Below, piece by piece: positions 21,091-31,817 of a stretch of 64,000 nt of DNA. The notes below the pieces were generated by a model, which was given only the letters and a program-made list of their open reading frames with translations, had not been told where the DNA came from and did no database searches. The DNA comes from Lucinisca nassula (taxonomy: Eukaryota; Mollusca; Bivalvia; Lucinida; Lucinidae): contig OY757019.1 in NCBI GenBank assembly GCA_963580285.1, positions 60,036,587-60,100,586 on the forward strand, written 5' to 3'. Made by a program: the position numbers and the translations under genes. Position 1 is the first letter of the stretch. Each line of letters opens with the position of its first letter.

Positions 21091-24000
21091 ATGGATTTAA
21101 AACACAAAATAATACAATGGAATTGTCGAGGTCTTAAATCAAATTATAATGAACTCTTATTACTTATTTCGTTATTAAACCCATCGGTTTTTTGTTTGCA
21201 AGACACTTTTTTAAAAACTGATGACAACATTGATGTCAGGGGTTTCAATACATACAACTATATCTATTCTGATGGTAACAAACCATCTGGTGGCAGTTCA
21301 ATTTTTGTTAAATCATGTTTACCACAAAGACAGATCAAATTAAAAACAGACCTACAAGCTGTAGCAGTATCGGTTTCTCTGGATAAAGAAACTACAATTT
21401 GCTCTTTATATATTCCACCCTCATTTTCTTTAAAGCCCGAACATCTTGACTCATTGCTGAGTCAACTTCCATCGCCATATCTTTTAGTTGGCGACTTCAA
21501 TGGTCACAATATTCTATGGGGCTGTAAAGATATCAATAACAGAGGAGCACTTGTTGAAGATTTTATTGCAAAGAGCGATCTTTGCTTGATGAATGATAAA
21601 TCTTATACTTACCTTCACCCAGCGACAGGTCATTTGTCTTCTTTAGATCTCTCTTTGTGTCACCCATCTCTCTTCTTGGACTATGACTGGTCTGTTCATG
21701 ATGATCAGTGCGGAAGTGATCACTTCCCTGTTATAATTGAGAGCGTAAACGAACAAGATGAGAACTGTAGCCAGAAATGGAAAATGAATAAAGCCGACTG
21801 GGAATTATTCCATAATTTATGTGAAGAAGAGTTATCAGTTGGTCACTTAAATGAATCATCTGACATTGTTTCTGATTTCACAGATAAACTAATTAATATA
21901 TCAGAACAATGCATTCCAAAGACCTCCACAAATACCAAGAAAAGCAAGCCTTGGTTTAATAATGACTGTAAAGAAGCTATTCAAAAGCGCAAACAGGCTC
22001 TAAATAAGTTCTGCAAAAGTCCCACTTCAGAAAAGCTAAACGACGTTAAAGTTTTTAGAGCTAAAGCTCGGCGAACAATCCGAGCTTCCAAACGAAAGTC
22101 ATGGAGAGAATATGTCTCCAAATTGAACTACAAAACCCCCATTAAAAAGGTTTGGGATATGGTACGAAAAATTTCAGGAAAAACAAAGTCCTCTAGTTTT
22201 ACACATTTAAATACTGGTTTTGACACAAAAGCTTCAACTAAAAAAGATATTTCAGATACTCTTGGTCACACATTCTTGAGAAATTCATCATCGCGTAATT
22301 ATTCTGACACTTTTAGAAATTTCAAAAAGGAACAAGAGAAAAGAAATCTTAACTTCAAATCCCTTAATTACGAAGAATACAACACACCTTTTAACTTATC
22401 CGAACTCGTTGAAGCCATTGAAAAATCACATGATACGGCAACCGGCCCCGATGAAATTCATTATCAGATGCTTAAGCATCTGCCAAAAAGTTCTCTTACA
22501 ACACTTTTAGATATCTTTAATAATATTTGGGAAACGGGGGTCTGTCCTGAAAGCTGGCGTGTAGCTACAGTTGTACCAATTCCAAAACCAGGGAAAGATC
22601 ATGCAGAACCTACAAATTATCGTCCGATAGCTTTGACAAGTTGTTTGTGTAAAACATTGGAGAGAATGATAAACAAGAGATTAGTCTGGTACTTAGAGTC
22701 CAACAACCTCATTTCAGAATATCAATCGGGTTTTCGTTCGGAACGTAGTACCAATGACAATTTAATAAGACTAGAAACATTTATACGAGATGCTTTTATT
22801 AACAAAGAACACGTAGTGGCTGTCTTTTTCGACTTGGAGAAAGCATATGATACAACATGGCGTTATGGAATATTGAAAGATCTACATAACATTGGCTTAA
22901 GAGGAAAACTTCCCAGTTTTATTGAAAGCTTTTTAGGAGAGCGCATGTTTCAGGTGCGTGTGGGGTCTACCCTGTCAGATTTCTATGATCAAGAACAGGG
23001 TGTCCCACAGGGTAGTATTCTTTCAACTACGCTATTTAACATCAAAATAAACAATATTGTACAATGTTTGGACGACAAAACTGATTGTTCATTGTATGTT
23101 GATGATTTTTGTATATGTTACCGTTCAAAAAATATGAAAACAATTGAACGAAAGTTACAACAAAATTTAAAAAGAATAGAAGAATGGACTGATAAAAATG
23201 GTTTCAAGTTCTCCAAGTCGAAAACGCAGTGTGTTCATTTTTGTAAACTACGGAAGAAATACGAACATCCTTCCCTGTTTTTATACGGATCACAAATTCC
23301 TGTTGTTGAAGAAGCCAAATTTCTTGGGGTCATATTTGATCAAAAGTTATCTTTTATTCCACATATTAAATATCTTAAAGCGAAATGCTTAAAAGCTTTG
23401 AATCTTTTGAAAGTTTTAGCTCATACAAATTGGGGAGCGGATCGGTATACTTTATTACATCTTTACCGGTCTTTAATAAGATCTAAATTAGATTATGGGT
23501 CTGTTGTTTATGGTTCTGCCAGAAAGTCCTATTTAAAATCCTTGGATACTATCCATCACCAAGGCCTTCGTCTGGCCATGGGAGCCTTCCGTACTTCTCC
23601 CGTATTAAGCCTTTATGTAGAAGCAGGTGAACCATCTTTAACCTCGCGCAGAGAGAAACTTTCTCTTCAGTATGCTCTCAGACTTGCTGCAAATCCATCT
23701 AACCCGGCATCCAAAATTTCATTTCCACCTCAATTTGTAGATAAGTATGAAACAAAACCCACAGCAATCAAACCTTTTGGATTACGTATTTTACCACTGC
23801 TGGAAAATTCAGGTATCGACCTTAAAAATATTCAAAAACATGAAACCGCCGAAGTTCCATCTTGGTGTATTAAACAACCTTCTATTCTGTTCGACTTACA
23901 TGATGGAAAAAAATCCGAATCAAATCCAATACTTCTCAAACAAAACTTTCAGGTACTGCAGTCACGTTACAATGATTACCAGCAAGTCTATACTGATGGT

Positions 24001-24777
24001 TCCAAAGAAGGAGATAAAGTTGGTTGTGCGTATGTTTCTAAAGATACGCACAAAACCATGCGCCTTCCAGATGGTTCATCTATTTTTACAGCTGAAGCCA
24101 AAGCAATAGACCTAGCTTTAGATTTTATCAGTTCTTCAATAATTCAAAAAGCAATTATATTTTCTGATTCACTTTCTGTGCTTAAGGCTTTAGACCATTC
24201 ATCATCTAAAAATCCTCAAATTCAAAAATTGATCGAAAAACATCATGAAATTTCTAAAACACACCAAATCTTGTTTTGTTGGCTTCCGAGCCATATTGGC
24301 ATTGTCGGCAATGAATATGCTGACAAGAAAGCAAAGGAATCGCTCAATCTTGATCCATCTGTTTTTAAAATTCCTTTTAATAATTTTAAACCATTGATCA
24401 ACCGATACATCTTGTCGGAATGGCAAGGCGAATGGGACCGTGCAATAAATAACAAACTCCATGCCATTAAACCTGTCGTTAGTACAAAATGCTCTCCTCC
24501 ACAGTTTTCCAGAAAAGAGGACGTAGTATTAACACGACTGCGCATCGGCCATACTAGAGTTACTCATTCTTATATTTTTAATGGTGATGATCAACCTTCT
24601 TGTGTAGGTTGTGATCAGCCATTCACTGTGAAACATATCTTAATTGACTGTGTTGACTTTTCACCCTCACGTATTTTATATTACAAAGCTGACACTTTGC
24701 AACAACTCTTTCGAGATGTACCTGTTGATAACATTATTTTATTCTTAAAAGAAATTGGTCTTTTTCATAAGATTTAA
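21091..24777 (+). CDS. LINE copy 2 ORF2: APE endonuclease, reverse transcriptase, RNase H
   Basis: A 1228-aa open frame of the same length as copy 1. By eye about 39 residues differ, so identity is near 97%. The reverse transcriptase (FFDLEKAYD, GVPQGSI, YVDD) and RNase H (YTDGS, FTAEAKA, FSDSLS, GNEYADKKA) are intact. One change falls on a catalytic position: the endonuclease motif reads LQDT where copy 1 has LQET (E38D). In APE-type nucleases this Glu binds the metal ion, so nicking may be weakened. ORF1 is truncated and the 5' UTR with its promoter is missing, so expression would depend on outside transcription. Confidence 0.92.
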   Translation: MDLKHKIIQWNCRGLKSNYNELLLLISLLNPSVFCLQDTFLKTDDNIDVRGFNTYNYIYSDGNKPSGGSSIFVKSCLPQRQIKLKTDLQAVAVSVSLDKETTICSLYIPPSFSLKPEHLDSLLSQLPSPYLLVGDFNGHNILWGCKDINNRGALVEDFIAKSDLCLMNDKSYTYLHPATGHLSSLDLSLCHPSLFLDYDWSVHDDQCGSDHFPVIIESVNEQDENCSQKWKMNKADWELFHNLCEEELSVGHLNESSDIVSDFTDKLINISEQCIPKTSTNTKKSKPWFNNDCKEAIQKRKQALNKFCKSPTSEKLNDVKVFRAKARRTIRASKRKSWREYVSKLNYKTPIKKVWDMVRKISGKTKSSSFTHLNTGFDTKASTKKDISDTLGHTFLRNSSSRNYSDTFRNFKKEQEKRNLNFKSLNYEEYNTPFNLSELVEAIEKSHDTATGPDEIHYQMLKHLPKSSLTTLLDIFNNIWETGVCPESWRVATVVPIPKPGKDHAEPTNYRPIALTSCLCKTLERMINKRLVWYLESNNLISEYQSGFRSERSTNDNLIRLETFIRDAFINKEHVVAVFFDLEKAYDTTWRYGILKDLHNIGLRGKLPSFIESFLGERMFQVRVGSTLSDFYDQEQGVPQGSILSTTLFNIKINNIVQCLDDKTDCSLYVDDFCICYRSKNMKTIERKLQQNLKRIEEWTDKNGFKFSKSKTQCVHFCKLRKKYEHPSLFLYGSQIPVVEEAKFLGVIFDQKLSFIPHIKYLKAKCLKALNLLKVLAHTNWGADRYTLLHLYRSLIRSKLDYGSVVYGSARKSYLKSLDTIHHQGLRLAMGAFRTSPVLSLYVEAGEPSLTSRREKLSLQYALRLAANPSNPASKISFPPQFVDKYETKPTAIKPFGLRILPLLENSGIDLKNIQKHETAEVPSWCIKQPSILFDLHDGKKSESNPILLKQNFQVLQSRYNDYQQVYTDGSKEGDKVGCAYVSKDTHKTMRLPDGSSIFTAEAKAIDLALDFISSSIIQKAIIFSDSLSVLKALDHSSSKNPQIQKLIEKHHEISKTHQILFCWLPSHIGIVGNEYADKKAKESLNLDPSVFKIPFNNFKPLINRYILSEWQGEWDRAINNKLHAIKPVVSTKCSPPQFSRKEDVVLTRLRIGHTRVTHSYIFNGDDQPSCVGCDQPFTVKHILIDCVDFSPSRILYYKADTLQQLFRDVPVDNIILFLKEIGLFHKI

Positions 24778-24928
24778 CTGTTTCAGATTTTTATACATTA
24801 TCATTCTGACTTCTTACTTTTAATATCGTCATAATTATTCATGCCGTTTAACCATTAACCGACTGACGCTTATGACCCACCAAGAGGGTTGACGCGTCGT
24901 TAAACACGAAATCATCATCATCATCATC
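24778..24928 (+). promoter_or_regulatory. LINE copy 2 3' UTR and (ATC)n tail
   Basis: Nearly identical to the copy 1 3' UTR, with GACGCTTATGACCC, GGGTTGACGCGTC and GTTAAACACGAA, and a tail of about six ATC units running into the target-site duplication. Confidence 0.7.
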
Positions 24929-25016
24929 ATGTTTGTGTTTCTTTCCCTTTGGTGTCTCTGATGGGAGCTCGTGGTTAATTGTATCGATTCCTCATCATTG
25001 CCTTCACTTCTGTTTC
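24929..25016 (+). mobile_element. Retroelement P 3' end, continuation after LINE copy 2
   Basis: It starts with the right-hand duplication and continues TTTCCCTTTGGTGTCTCTGATGG to the family 3' end (CACTTCTGTTT). It is the other half of the 3' UTR at about 20000-20491. Confidence 0.8.
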
Positions 25017-25029
25017 ACAATGGATTCAA

Positions 25030-25790
25030 TGTTCCCAAAGGACACGAAAATATAAACTACACTGTGATGAAGATCAGGGAGACATTTTACGGTCGCCACA
25101 CATTCCCTTGTCACCAGCTCTAGTGACGTAAAATATGTTCTATGCAAGGGTGTTATCCTTTGGAAGCAAAGAATACACCACAGAACTTAAAAGTAAAGGA
25201 TGTACAGTTTTTTTGGCCTAACTAGGCAGTTTCGCCCAATTAGGCCTCATCAGTGACCCTCAAATATTAATGACCCTCAAATATTCCAAGGCTCCAAATT
25301 GGAACCAGTAATCCAAAAGGACAGGAAAATATTAACTACACTATGATGAAGGACAGTTTTTGTTTGATTTGAAGTTTAACGTCACCGTCAACACTGGAAA
25401 GGTCATTTTGGAGACGTTGCTTCCAATCTTGTGGGACTTTTACCCGACATTGAGATGAAATGACATCTCAAGCCCTGCCGCATAATGAAACCAATAGGGT
25501 TTATAAGGATGGACGGACCGACTCGCATCGCATTGCCTGGGCAGGCTTAGATCCTCTGAGCGGTTTACCAGTACTCGTGTGCGGGTCGGTTTCAGCTCTG
25601 CGTGGAAGCATCATGCAGCCAATCTATTTAGTCAAGCCCCGATGGGCGGTGGCTACTGATTAAGGACAGTGAGACTTTTGACGGCCGCCACAAATTCCCT
25701 TGACACCAGCTGTAGTAACGTTAGATATGTTCTATACAAGATTCAAGGTTCCAAAATGGAATCAACGATCCCAAAGTTTGTTTTATTCTA
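25030..25790. repeat. Dispersed repeat D, about 270-bp unit, split by a SINE
   Basis: Unit phrases GAATACACCACAGAACT, GGCCAATTAGGCCTCATCA (here CCCAATTAGGCCTCATCA), GACCCTCAAATATT and GCCACACATTCCCTTG recur at 56850-57200, inside the GC-rich satellite. The SINE at 25358-25661 interrupts it. Confidence 0.65.
25358..25661 (-). mobile_element. SINE family S1, full-length copy
   Basis: A 304-bp element with a 9-bp exact target-site duplication AAGGACAGT (25349-25357 and 25662-25670). Read on the minus strand, it starts with a CCCATCGGGGCTTGA-type head and ends with GACGTTAAACTTCAAATC and an A/C-rich tail. Other copies lie at 34290, 41255, 48268, 55179, 58815 and 62222. No clear tRNA head was seen, so the promoter class is unknown. 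Confidence 0.8.
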
Positions 25791-25861
25791 CTGGGGGATA
25801 TTTTCACACAAAAGCATTCCTAAAAGTTAAAACATTTATCTTGCATCTTTTTACGTCTTTT

Positions 25862-26607
25862 TAATTTCGTAAAATCATTCTTCGATATAAAAAGATTGGG
25901 TACAACATGGACATTATACGACAGACTGCACGCATGGTAGTTAACCCAATCACGGTTGGCAACTTTGCTTCCCTCTTTAATTGCACGCCGGTGGGTCAGG
26001 CCTCAGATTCTATGACGGTTCCAACGTAAAGGCTTATTGAGAATTAGAGAGATCTAATTCAAGGTAATGTTGGTTGGTGCCTGATGCTCTGTCCCTGGTC
26101 GGGTCCATCGGAGTCTAACTGTTGGTTTCTTATAGCTCCAGCATTTCAGTGGTTTCATGCTGTCGAGTCCTCACCGTTGTCTCACCTCTGTGGTTCTTTG
26201 ATTATTTGTGTTCACGGAGATGTTGCACTGATGAGTTAGGAGGCCTTCCTGCGGACTGAACAAATTATTTGTCTAAATCGCGACGGACGTAAGGGCGAGG
26301 ATTGTGGCCACGTTAAATCGATTTAAGCTCCCCCCCCCCCTCCAGTGGAAATCTTTCCACTGACCGTTCCAAGGCGGTTCTATTTATGTTGTTGTTTGTT
26401 ACTTACTGTGTGTATCACTTGTGACGTTTCATTTTGGATGGCCATATGACCATTTTGTGGGAAAGTAACTGTCCTTATGGCCTTCCTTTGTTTAGGTTTC
26501 CATTATGGTCTGGTCGCTTAATGTTTGTGTTTCTTTCCCTTTGATGTCTTTGATGGGTGGAGTAAGTTAATTGTATCGATTCCTGATCTTTGTTTTACTT
26601 CTACTTT
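25862..26607 (+). mobile_element. Retroelement P 3' end with short coding relic
   Basis: It begins in the C-terminal coding relic (reads FRKIILRYKKIGYN-like, VVNPITVGNFASLFNC), then runs through the whole 3' UTR to the family 3' end. A C-rich tract near 26330 expands one position seen as CCCCCC in other copies. Confidence 0.8.
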
Positions 26608-27237
26608 AAAAATATCTTCGTGACATAAAATCGTATTACGACAAGTGTAATAACACGTTGTTGGGAAAATGTAACATTATGGCGATGTTCATGTCAACAA
26701 TGTACTTTTGCTGGACATATTGTCAGCGTAAAGGCGATTCAATCCAATTTAAAGTACAATTCAAAGGCTCTTTTCGTGAATTTCATACTATGAAATGACA
26801 ACCCGTGTAAGATTATCGATATCCAAATTTACAAAAATACATATGTTAAGAAGTGAAATATAATTTATATTTAAATATTTCATATTTCCCTAGTGCAAGA
26901 TGTAAATTTGGTAATGTGAAATATAAGTTTGGAATGCATCGTTGCCCCGCTTATTTATGTTTATCAAATACTTCGATTTCTCACCCACTGAACAAGCGTA
27001 TCCCTAACATTTTCCATCTCACACTAGCTGTCTCGTACTAGCGTAAAAAGCTGTCGAGAGGATGTCATGGCAAAATATGAATTTTCATAAAGTTATAACA
27101 ATTAGTACAATTTACAATGCTCACGATATTGGGAAAAAAGTTAACGCATACCTGAAATGCACTTAAATGATAAATCCGTAGTAATTAGAAACTCATATAA
27201 TGTAGCGGTCCGTGAGGTGAACTGCCTGGAATACTGG
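26608..27237. other. No recognised feature
   Basis: AT-rich, non-coding sequence with no repeat recognised. Confidence 0.4.
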
Positions 27238-27664
27238 AAATAGAAATGAAGGCAATGATCTGGAATCGTACAATTAGCCCACAGCTCTCATCAGAGATAC
27301 CAAAGGTAAAGAAACATAAGCATTAAATAACTAGACCCTGATGGAAACATCAGTAGCGGAAAGCCAAAAGGAAAGTTGCCAATTGGCTATCCAAAACAAT
27401 AATATAAGCGATGCACACACTCAAAGGCAAACCATAACAAAAATAAACCGCGACAGAAGAACCGCCTTGGAACGAATTACACTGGGTGGGTAGGGGGGCT
27501 TAAATCGGTTTTACGCGGCCGCAATCCCCGCCCTTACTCCCGTCGCGATTTAGACAGATAATTTGTTCAGTCCGCATGAATGCTTCTTTACTCATCAGTG
27601 CAGCATCAAACAACAAAGAACACAAAAATCAAACAACCACAGAGATGAAACAACGGTGAAGACT
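27238..27664 (-). mobile_element. Retroelement P 3' end, truncated
   Basis: Minus-strand 3' UTR from the GAAACAACGGTGA phrase to the ATCTGGAATCGTACAATTA end. More diverged than the copies at 12091 and 29952. Confidence 0.75.
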
Positions 27665-28062
27665 GGCCAAAGCTAAAATGTTAGTATGCACACGCATGCA
27701 TTGTTAATTATTGAGCTGTAGCACTTAACTATGTATAACTTGTACTACTTATAGAATACTTAATACTTAATGGTATATGAAATATAAAAATAGTTGTGAG
27801 TAGGTAATGGTGGAAGGTCTAAAGAACGGGCACTCGCACAGCAGACATAACTATGCCTCAAACCAGCAGACCTGGACTGCCAACTCTCGCTGTGATGGCC
27901 GATAAAAATGTTTTTAACCTTGATCACTAATGCTGTCCATTTTCCCTAGGACTGACGTGGTGAGAACTGCGCTAGACCATAAATTCATTGTAATTGTCCA
28001 ACTATGAAAAGCGCCTATACTGCTGTAGCACATAGGGTTATTGCAAGCCAGTCAAACACCAC
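27665..28062. other. No recognised feature
   Basis: Non-coding; nothing identified. Confidence 0.35.
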
Positions 28063-28278
28063 GGGCAAGAAAATAGGTACAACGCATATGATAAGACACG
28101 CAATTTTCCGGGGAAAATGGTAGTTGTATGGTCGTAGCACTAGTAAATATCCATCTCAGATTAGGTTTTCCGATATTAATAATTAGTCCTACACAGTTTG
28201 AAGCACCAATTGTGTCCTTTAGGAAACGTTCAAAGTTATGTGTCTTGTCATGTGCATTGCTCTGTTTCTAGTAATATA
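28063..28278 (+). repeat. Left arm of an inverted repeat pair
   Basis: About 216 bp, roughly 90% identical by eye to the reverse complement of 30722-30943. Shared phrases include AAATAGGTACAACGCATATG and GGTTTTCCGATATTAATAAT. Confidence 0.75.
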
Positions 28279-28304
28279 CCCCCGCTCCCTATGAATCTAC
28301 GACG

Positions 28305-28395
28305 ATTTGGCCCGGACGATTTGACCTCGGACAATTCGGCCTAGGACAATTTGGCCAGCAAAACTATTGCGTAGGACAATTTGGCCAGGTTAATA
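28305..28395. repeat. Minisatellite GGACAATTTGGCC
   Basis: Five copies of a 13-16 bp motif (GGACGATTTGGCC, GGACGATTTGACC, GGACAATTCGGCC, and GGACAATTTGGCC twice), adjacent to the left inverted-repeat arm. Confidence 0.75.
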
Positions 28396-28810
28396 TAATG
28401 TCCAGTTCAAATTGACAGTTTAATTGTTTTGGGTTTGTTTTCAGTAATGCTTGTGGAAGGACAATTTAAAGATTTTAATCAATTAGAAATTTTAGCCTGT
28501 GATATTCTGACTGGCCAAAATGGTAAGAAGCAAAGACATTATAATTGATAACTGTACAAAAAAATAGATAAATTTAATGATTTTGTTAAAACTTGTTGAA
28601 AGACAAGATCAATTAGCACTTGGTTAACTGGCTGACTGATTTGTTGACTGGTCATGTTTCCTTGCTTTCTTAATTACCTTTTTCACACTTATATTGTTGG
28701 TTTTGTTTTTGTATACATTGTGATATTTTTCATGGACCCACAATATATTTTAGGATTTTGTAAAACAAACACTTGTTAGGATGTGTTCCGAAGATAATTT
28801 GGGATAAACT
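28396..28810. other. No recognised feature
   Basis: AT-rich sequence with repeated TTTGTTAAAACTTG and TTAATTGG-like words. No gene was seen. Confidence 0.35.
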
Positions 28811-29112
28811 TCCTTATTTCTTGTATTGGAGTTTAACGGCCAAGTAAACACTATTTTAGGTCATTTTTGAGCCGGTCAGTTTACCTATCCCCATTTTTCC
28901 TGGGCAAGCGTATACGTAAGCGGTTAAGCAGGGCACATTCTTTCGCCAGATATTGACAACTGCCCTTCTTGAATCAGCGGAAGGTAGAGAATGGCCGTAG
29001 AAAAGGTTCAATCTCCACGAAAGAATGTTGCCGACCCCGGCAGGTATCGAACCCTCGTCCTCTTATTCACCAGTCAGACGTGCGTCCGACTTAGATACCG
29101 AGGCCGGCATAA
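28811..29112 (-). mobile_element. tRNA-derived SINE family S2
   Basis: On the minus strand the head is tRNA-like: A box within GGTATCTAAGTCGG and B box GGGTTCGATACC (about 29035-29105). These form an internal RNA polymerase III promoter. The body follows, and the tail reads GGCCGTTAAACTCCAATACAAG. The GTTAAAC core of the tail matches the LINE and SINE families S1 and S3. Non-coding. Confidence 0.75.
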
Positions 29113-29951
29113 AAATTCAGTTACCAATACATGTACATACTTTAATATTTGCCTTATATCCGACGACGAACTGCGTACAAGGGCCTGGTAAGATTTCCCA
29201 TTATATCCCCCTCCACACACACACCCTGAATATTTGTTTCATAAATGTTTAATGGTAATAGCCAAATTAAGTTTAATGAAAAGATACAACTTCAGAGAAA
29301 ACTAAATTGATAAAAATGTTTGGTCATTCACAAATAAGGTATGTTTTTTTACCCCTACCACCAGCTGATTTGACCAAAACTGAAAATTTTGCCACCTTTG
29401 TGCCTTTCAAAATATACCTGTCTAGCCTTGCTTGTGCATATTTTATATTTTGTATACAGATACAGTTTTGCTATGTTAACATGTGGTGAAAATATAAAAA
29501 AAGGAAGGGGGACTATGTGTTGATTTTTTTATTTTTCATAACTTAATTTTTGGTCATTCTCAGAAATTTCAGCATAAAATCGCCATAACTCCGTTCATAG
29601 TAAAAATAAATATATGTTGTAACTACTCATTTTCTTAGTTAGAACCCAAGGAATAATTTGCTACCTATTTCATTTTGATCCTGTAATTTTTCATTTCTAT
29701 AGATACGACTCACTTAGTGTACAAATGGTTAGCAGTGCTACCTGATATATTAATGCGCCAATTGAAGCCTATAATAAGGTGCTTCCAAAGGCACTTTCTA
29801 TTGTCTTTTTCTTCGAAAGGATATGTTTTTATCATACTTTTCTTACTATTTTCGTCATAATTTATTAACTCAATACAGACACATCAAAAGTCAAGTTATT
29901 CTGAAAATACATGAAGACGAAATAATTTGTTTCTGTATATTTCCATTAACT
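29113..29951. other. No recognised feature
   Basis: AT-rich sequence with no repeat or coding signal identified. Confidence 0.4.
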
Positions 29952-30478
29952 AAGTAGAAGTAAAACAAAGATCAGGAATTGATACAATTAACTTACTCCA
30001 TCCATAAAAGACACCAAAGGGAAAGAAATACAAACATTAAGCGACCAGACCATAATGGAAACCTAAACAAAGGAAGGCCATATGGACAGTTACTTTCCCA
30101 CAAAATGGCCATATGGCCATCCAAAATTAAAAGACACAAGTGACACACACAGTAAGCAACAAACAACAACGTAAATAAATCGCCACAGAAGAGCCGCCTT
30201 GGAACGGTCAGTGGAAGATTTCCACTGGGGGGCTTAAATCGATTTTTCGTGGCCACAATCCTCGCCCTTACTTCCGTCGCGATTTAGACAAATAATTTGT
30301 TCAGTCCGCATGAAGGCCTCCTAACTCATCAGTGCAACATCTCCGTGAACACAGAAATCAAAGAACCACAGAGGTGAGACAACGGTGAGGACTCGACAGC
30401 AAGAAACCACTGAAATGCTGGAGCAAAAGAAAACCAACAGTTAGACTCCGATGAGCCCGACCAGAGATAAGCCTGTTA
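29952..30478 (-). mobile_element. Retroelement P 3' end, truncated
   Basis: Minus-strand 3' UTR very close in sequence to the copy at 12091-12616, including the GGCCATATGGCCAT variant. It ends at the GAGCCCGACCAGAGATAAGCC boundary, nearly the same 5' breakpoint as the 12091 copy. Confidence 0.8.
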
Positions 30479-30721
30479 GCAAGTGAAACGATGCACACTG
30501 AAGAGGATTTGAGTGGGGGCCAAAAAGGAGCCAAATCATATCAGGCCCTTTAATGACCATGCAATAGGTAGGTCTCACGGATTTGGCGAAGTTATCTACC
30601 TAATTTTCAGCCAAAAGAACAAACATACAATTTTCTACCAAAAACTGCATGTACTTATATATCATTTCTCTAATTCATGATCGCGATGAACCCAATCCAT
30701 CTATCCCCCATAGGGGATGAT

Positions 30722-30943
30722 TATATTGCTAGAACCAGGGCAATGCGCATGCCAAGGCAAGGCATACAAACTTTGAACGTTTCCTAAAGGTCACAAGTGG
30801 TGCTTTAAACTATGTAGGACTAATTATTAATATCGGAAAACCTAATCTAAGATGGAAATTTACTAGTGCTACGACCATACAACTACCATTTTCCCCGTAA
30901 AATTGTGTGTCTTATCATATGCGTTGTACCTATTTCCTTGCCC
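30722..30943 (-). repeat. Right arm of an inverted repeat pair
   Basis: Reverse-complement partner of 28063-28278. About 2.4 kb separates the arms, containing the S2 SINE and a retroelement P 3' end. Confidence 0.75.
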
Positions 30944-31385
30944 ATGGGCGTTGTATTGAAAATGGAACTAGGATTTCTCACCGTGGGCCTTCCAATTTCA
31001 AATTTTCCTTAAATCGTATTTGCAACAGTCCGATTTATCATGTGTATGTCTACAACCAACGAAAAAGTGCATGCCATCTTCCCAGAAGAGCGTTTCATGT
31101 AAAATAATGAGATTTCGTGGTTGAGTAGCTCCACTGTGTCCGGTTCTCTGTTTGACTGGCTGGAACTGTCGAATTCGGACCATCGAAGATAAATTTGTGA
31201 ATAATATGTGTCTTCCGTGAAGCTAATGTGAGCAGCCGTATTGATTAGTAACCATAACACGAGATCTAGAACAACAACAAACCTGCACATGTGATGCCGA
31301 TTCCGCCATTTTCTTCCTTATCCTGTGCGTTTGTTCCTTACACTGCGCGCTTGTCTTTACCAGTGTGAACACACATTTATTAAAG

Positions 31386-31660
31386 GTTTTGTTTGACTGA
31401 TTGTGTTGGGGTTTACCGACACGTAAACCCTTGTTGGTCATTTTGTGTCGTCTCCCAGAAAAAAGGGAGAAAAGAGATAGAAGAGTTAGTAATGGAGATG
31501 AAAAAGAGGGACATGGATGAAAGAAGAATATGAATGGATGTATAGAAACATAAGACATTACAACTTTCCCACTATACCCACACCTGTTGTAAAAAGCAGG
31601 CCTTGCCGAAGTGTAAGCCGGCATCATTTGGACCCCCCCCCCCGATGGCACAAGATACAC
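31386..31660 (-). mobile_element. Possible SINE family S4
   Basis: Read on the minus strand it has a G-rich head region (GTGCCATCGGGG and following Gs) and a tail GTCGGTAAACCCCAACACAATC followed by A/C-rich sequence. The tail resembles those of S1-S3. No convincing A or B box and no target-site duplication were found, so this is tentative. Confidence 0.4.
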
Positions 31661-31817
31661 GAAACCCTCGCCTCACTCAAGCACCAAAATGAAAGGGTTT
31701 GTTTTCTTTATAGCTTTTTATTTAGTGTTAGGCTGTGCACTGTTCTTTTTATGAGCTTCGGACAGCTCCATACAAAATAAAAGTTGTTCAAGGTTTGCAC
31801 CAGTTTTTGTACTTTAA

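Larger units (their letters stand above)
20492..24928 (+). mobile_element. I-superfamily LINE, copy 2, 5'-truncated
   Basis: About 4.44 kb. It starts inside ORF1, just at the end of the third zinc knuckle, keeps all of ORF2, and ends in the same 3' UTR with a slightly longer ATC tail. A 13-14 bp target-site duplication flanks it. The insertion splits a retroelement P 3' UTR, whose sequence resumes at 24929. 5' truncation is the usual outcome of incomplete reverse transcription. Confidence 0.92.

Noticed and set aside
31223..31660. Open frame of 145 codons on the minus strand
   Set aside because: Spans a possible SINE and low-complexity Ser/Leu sequence; no coding evidence.
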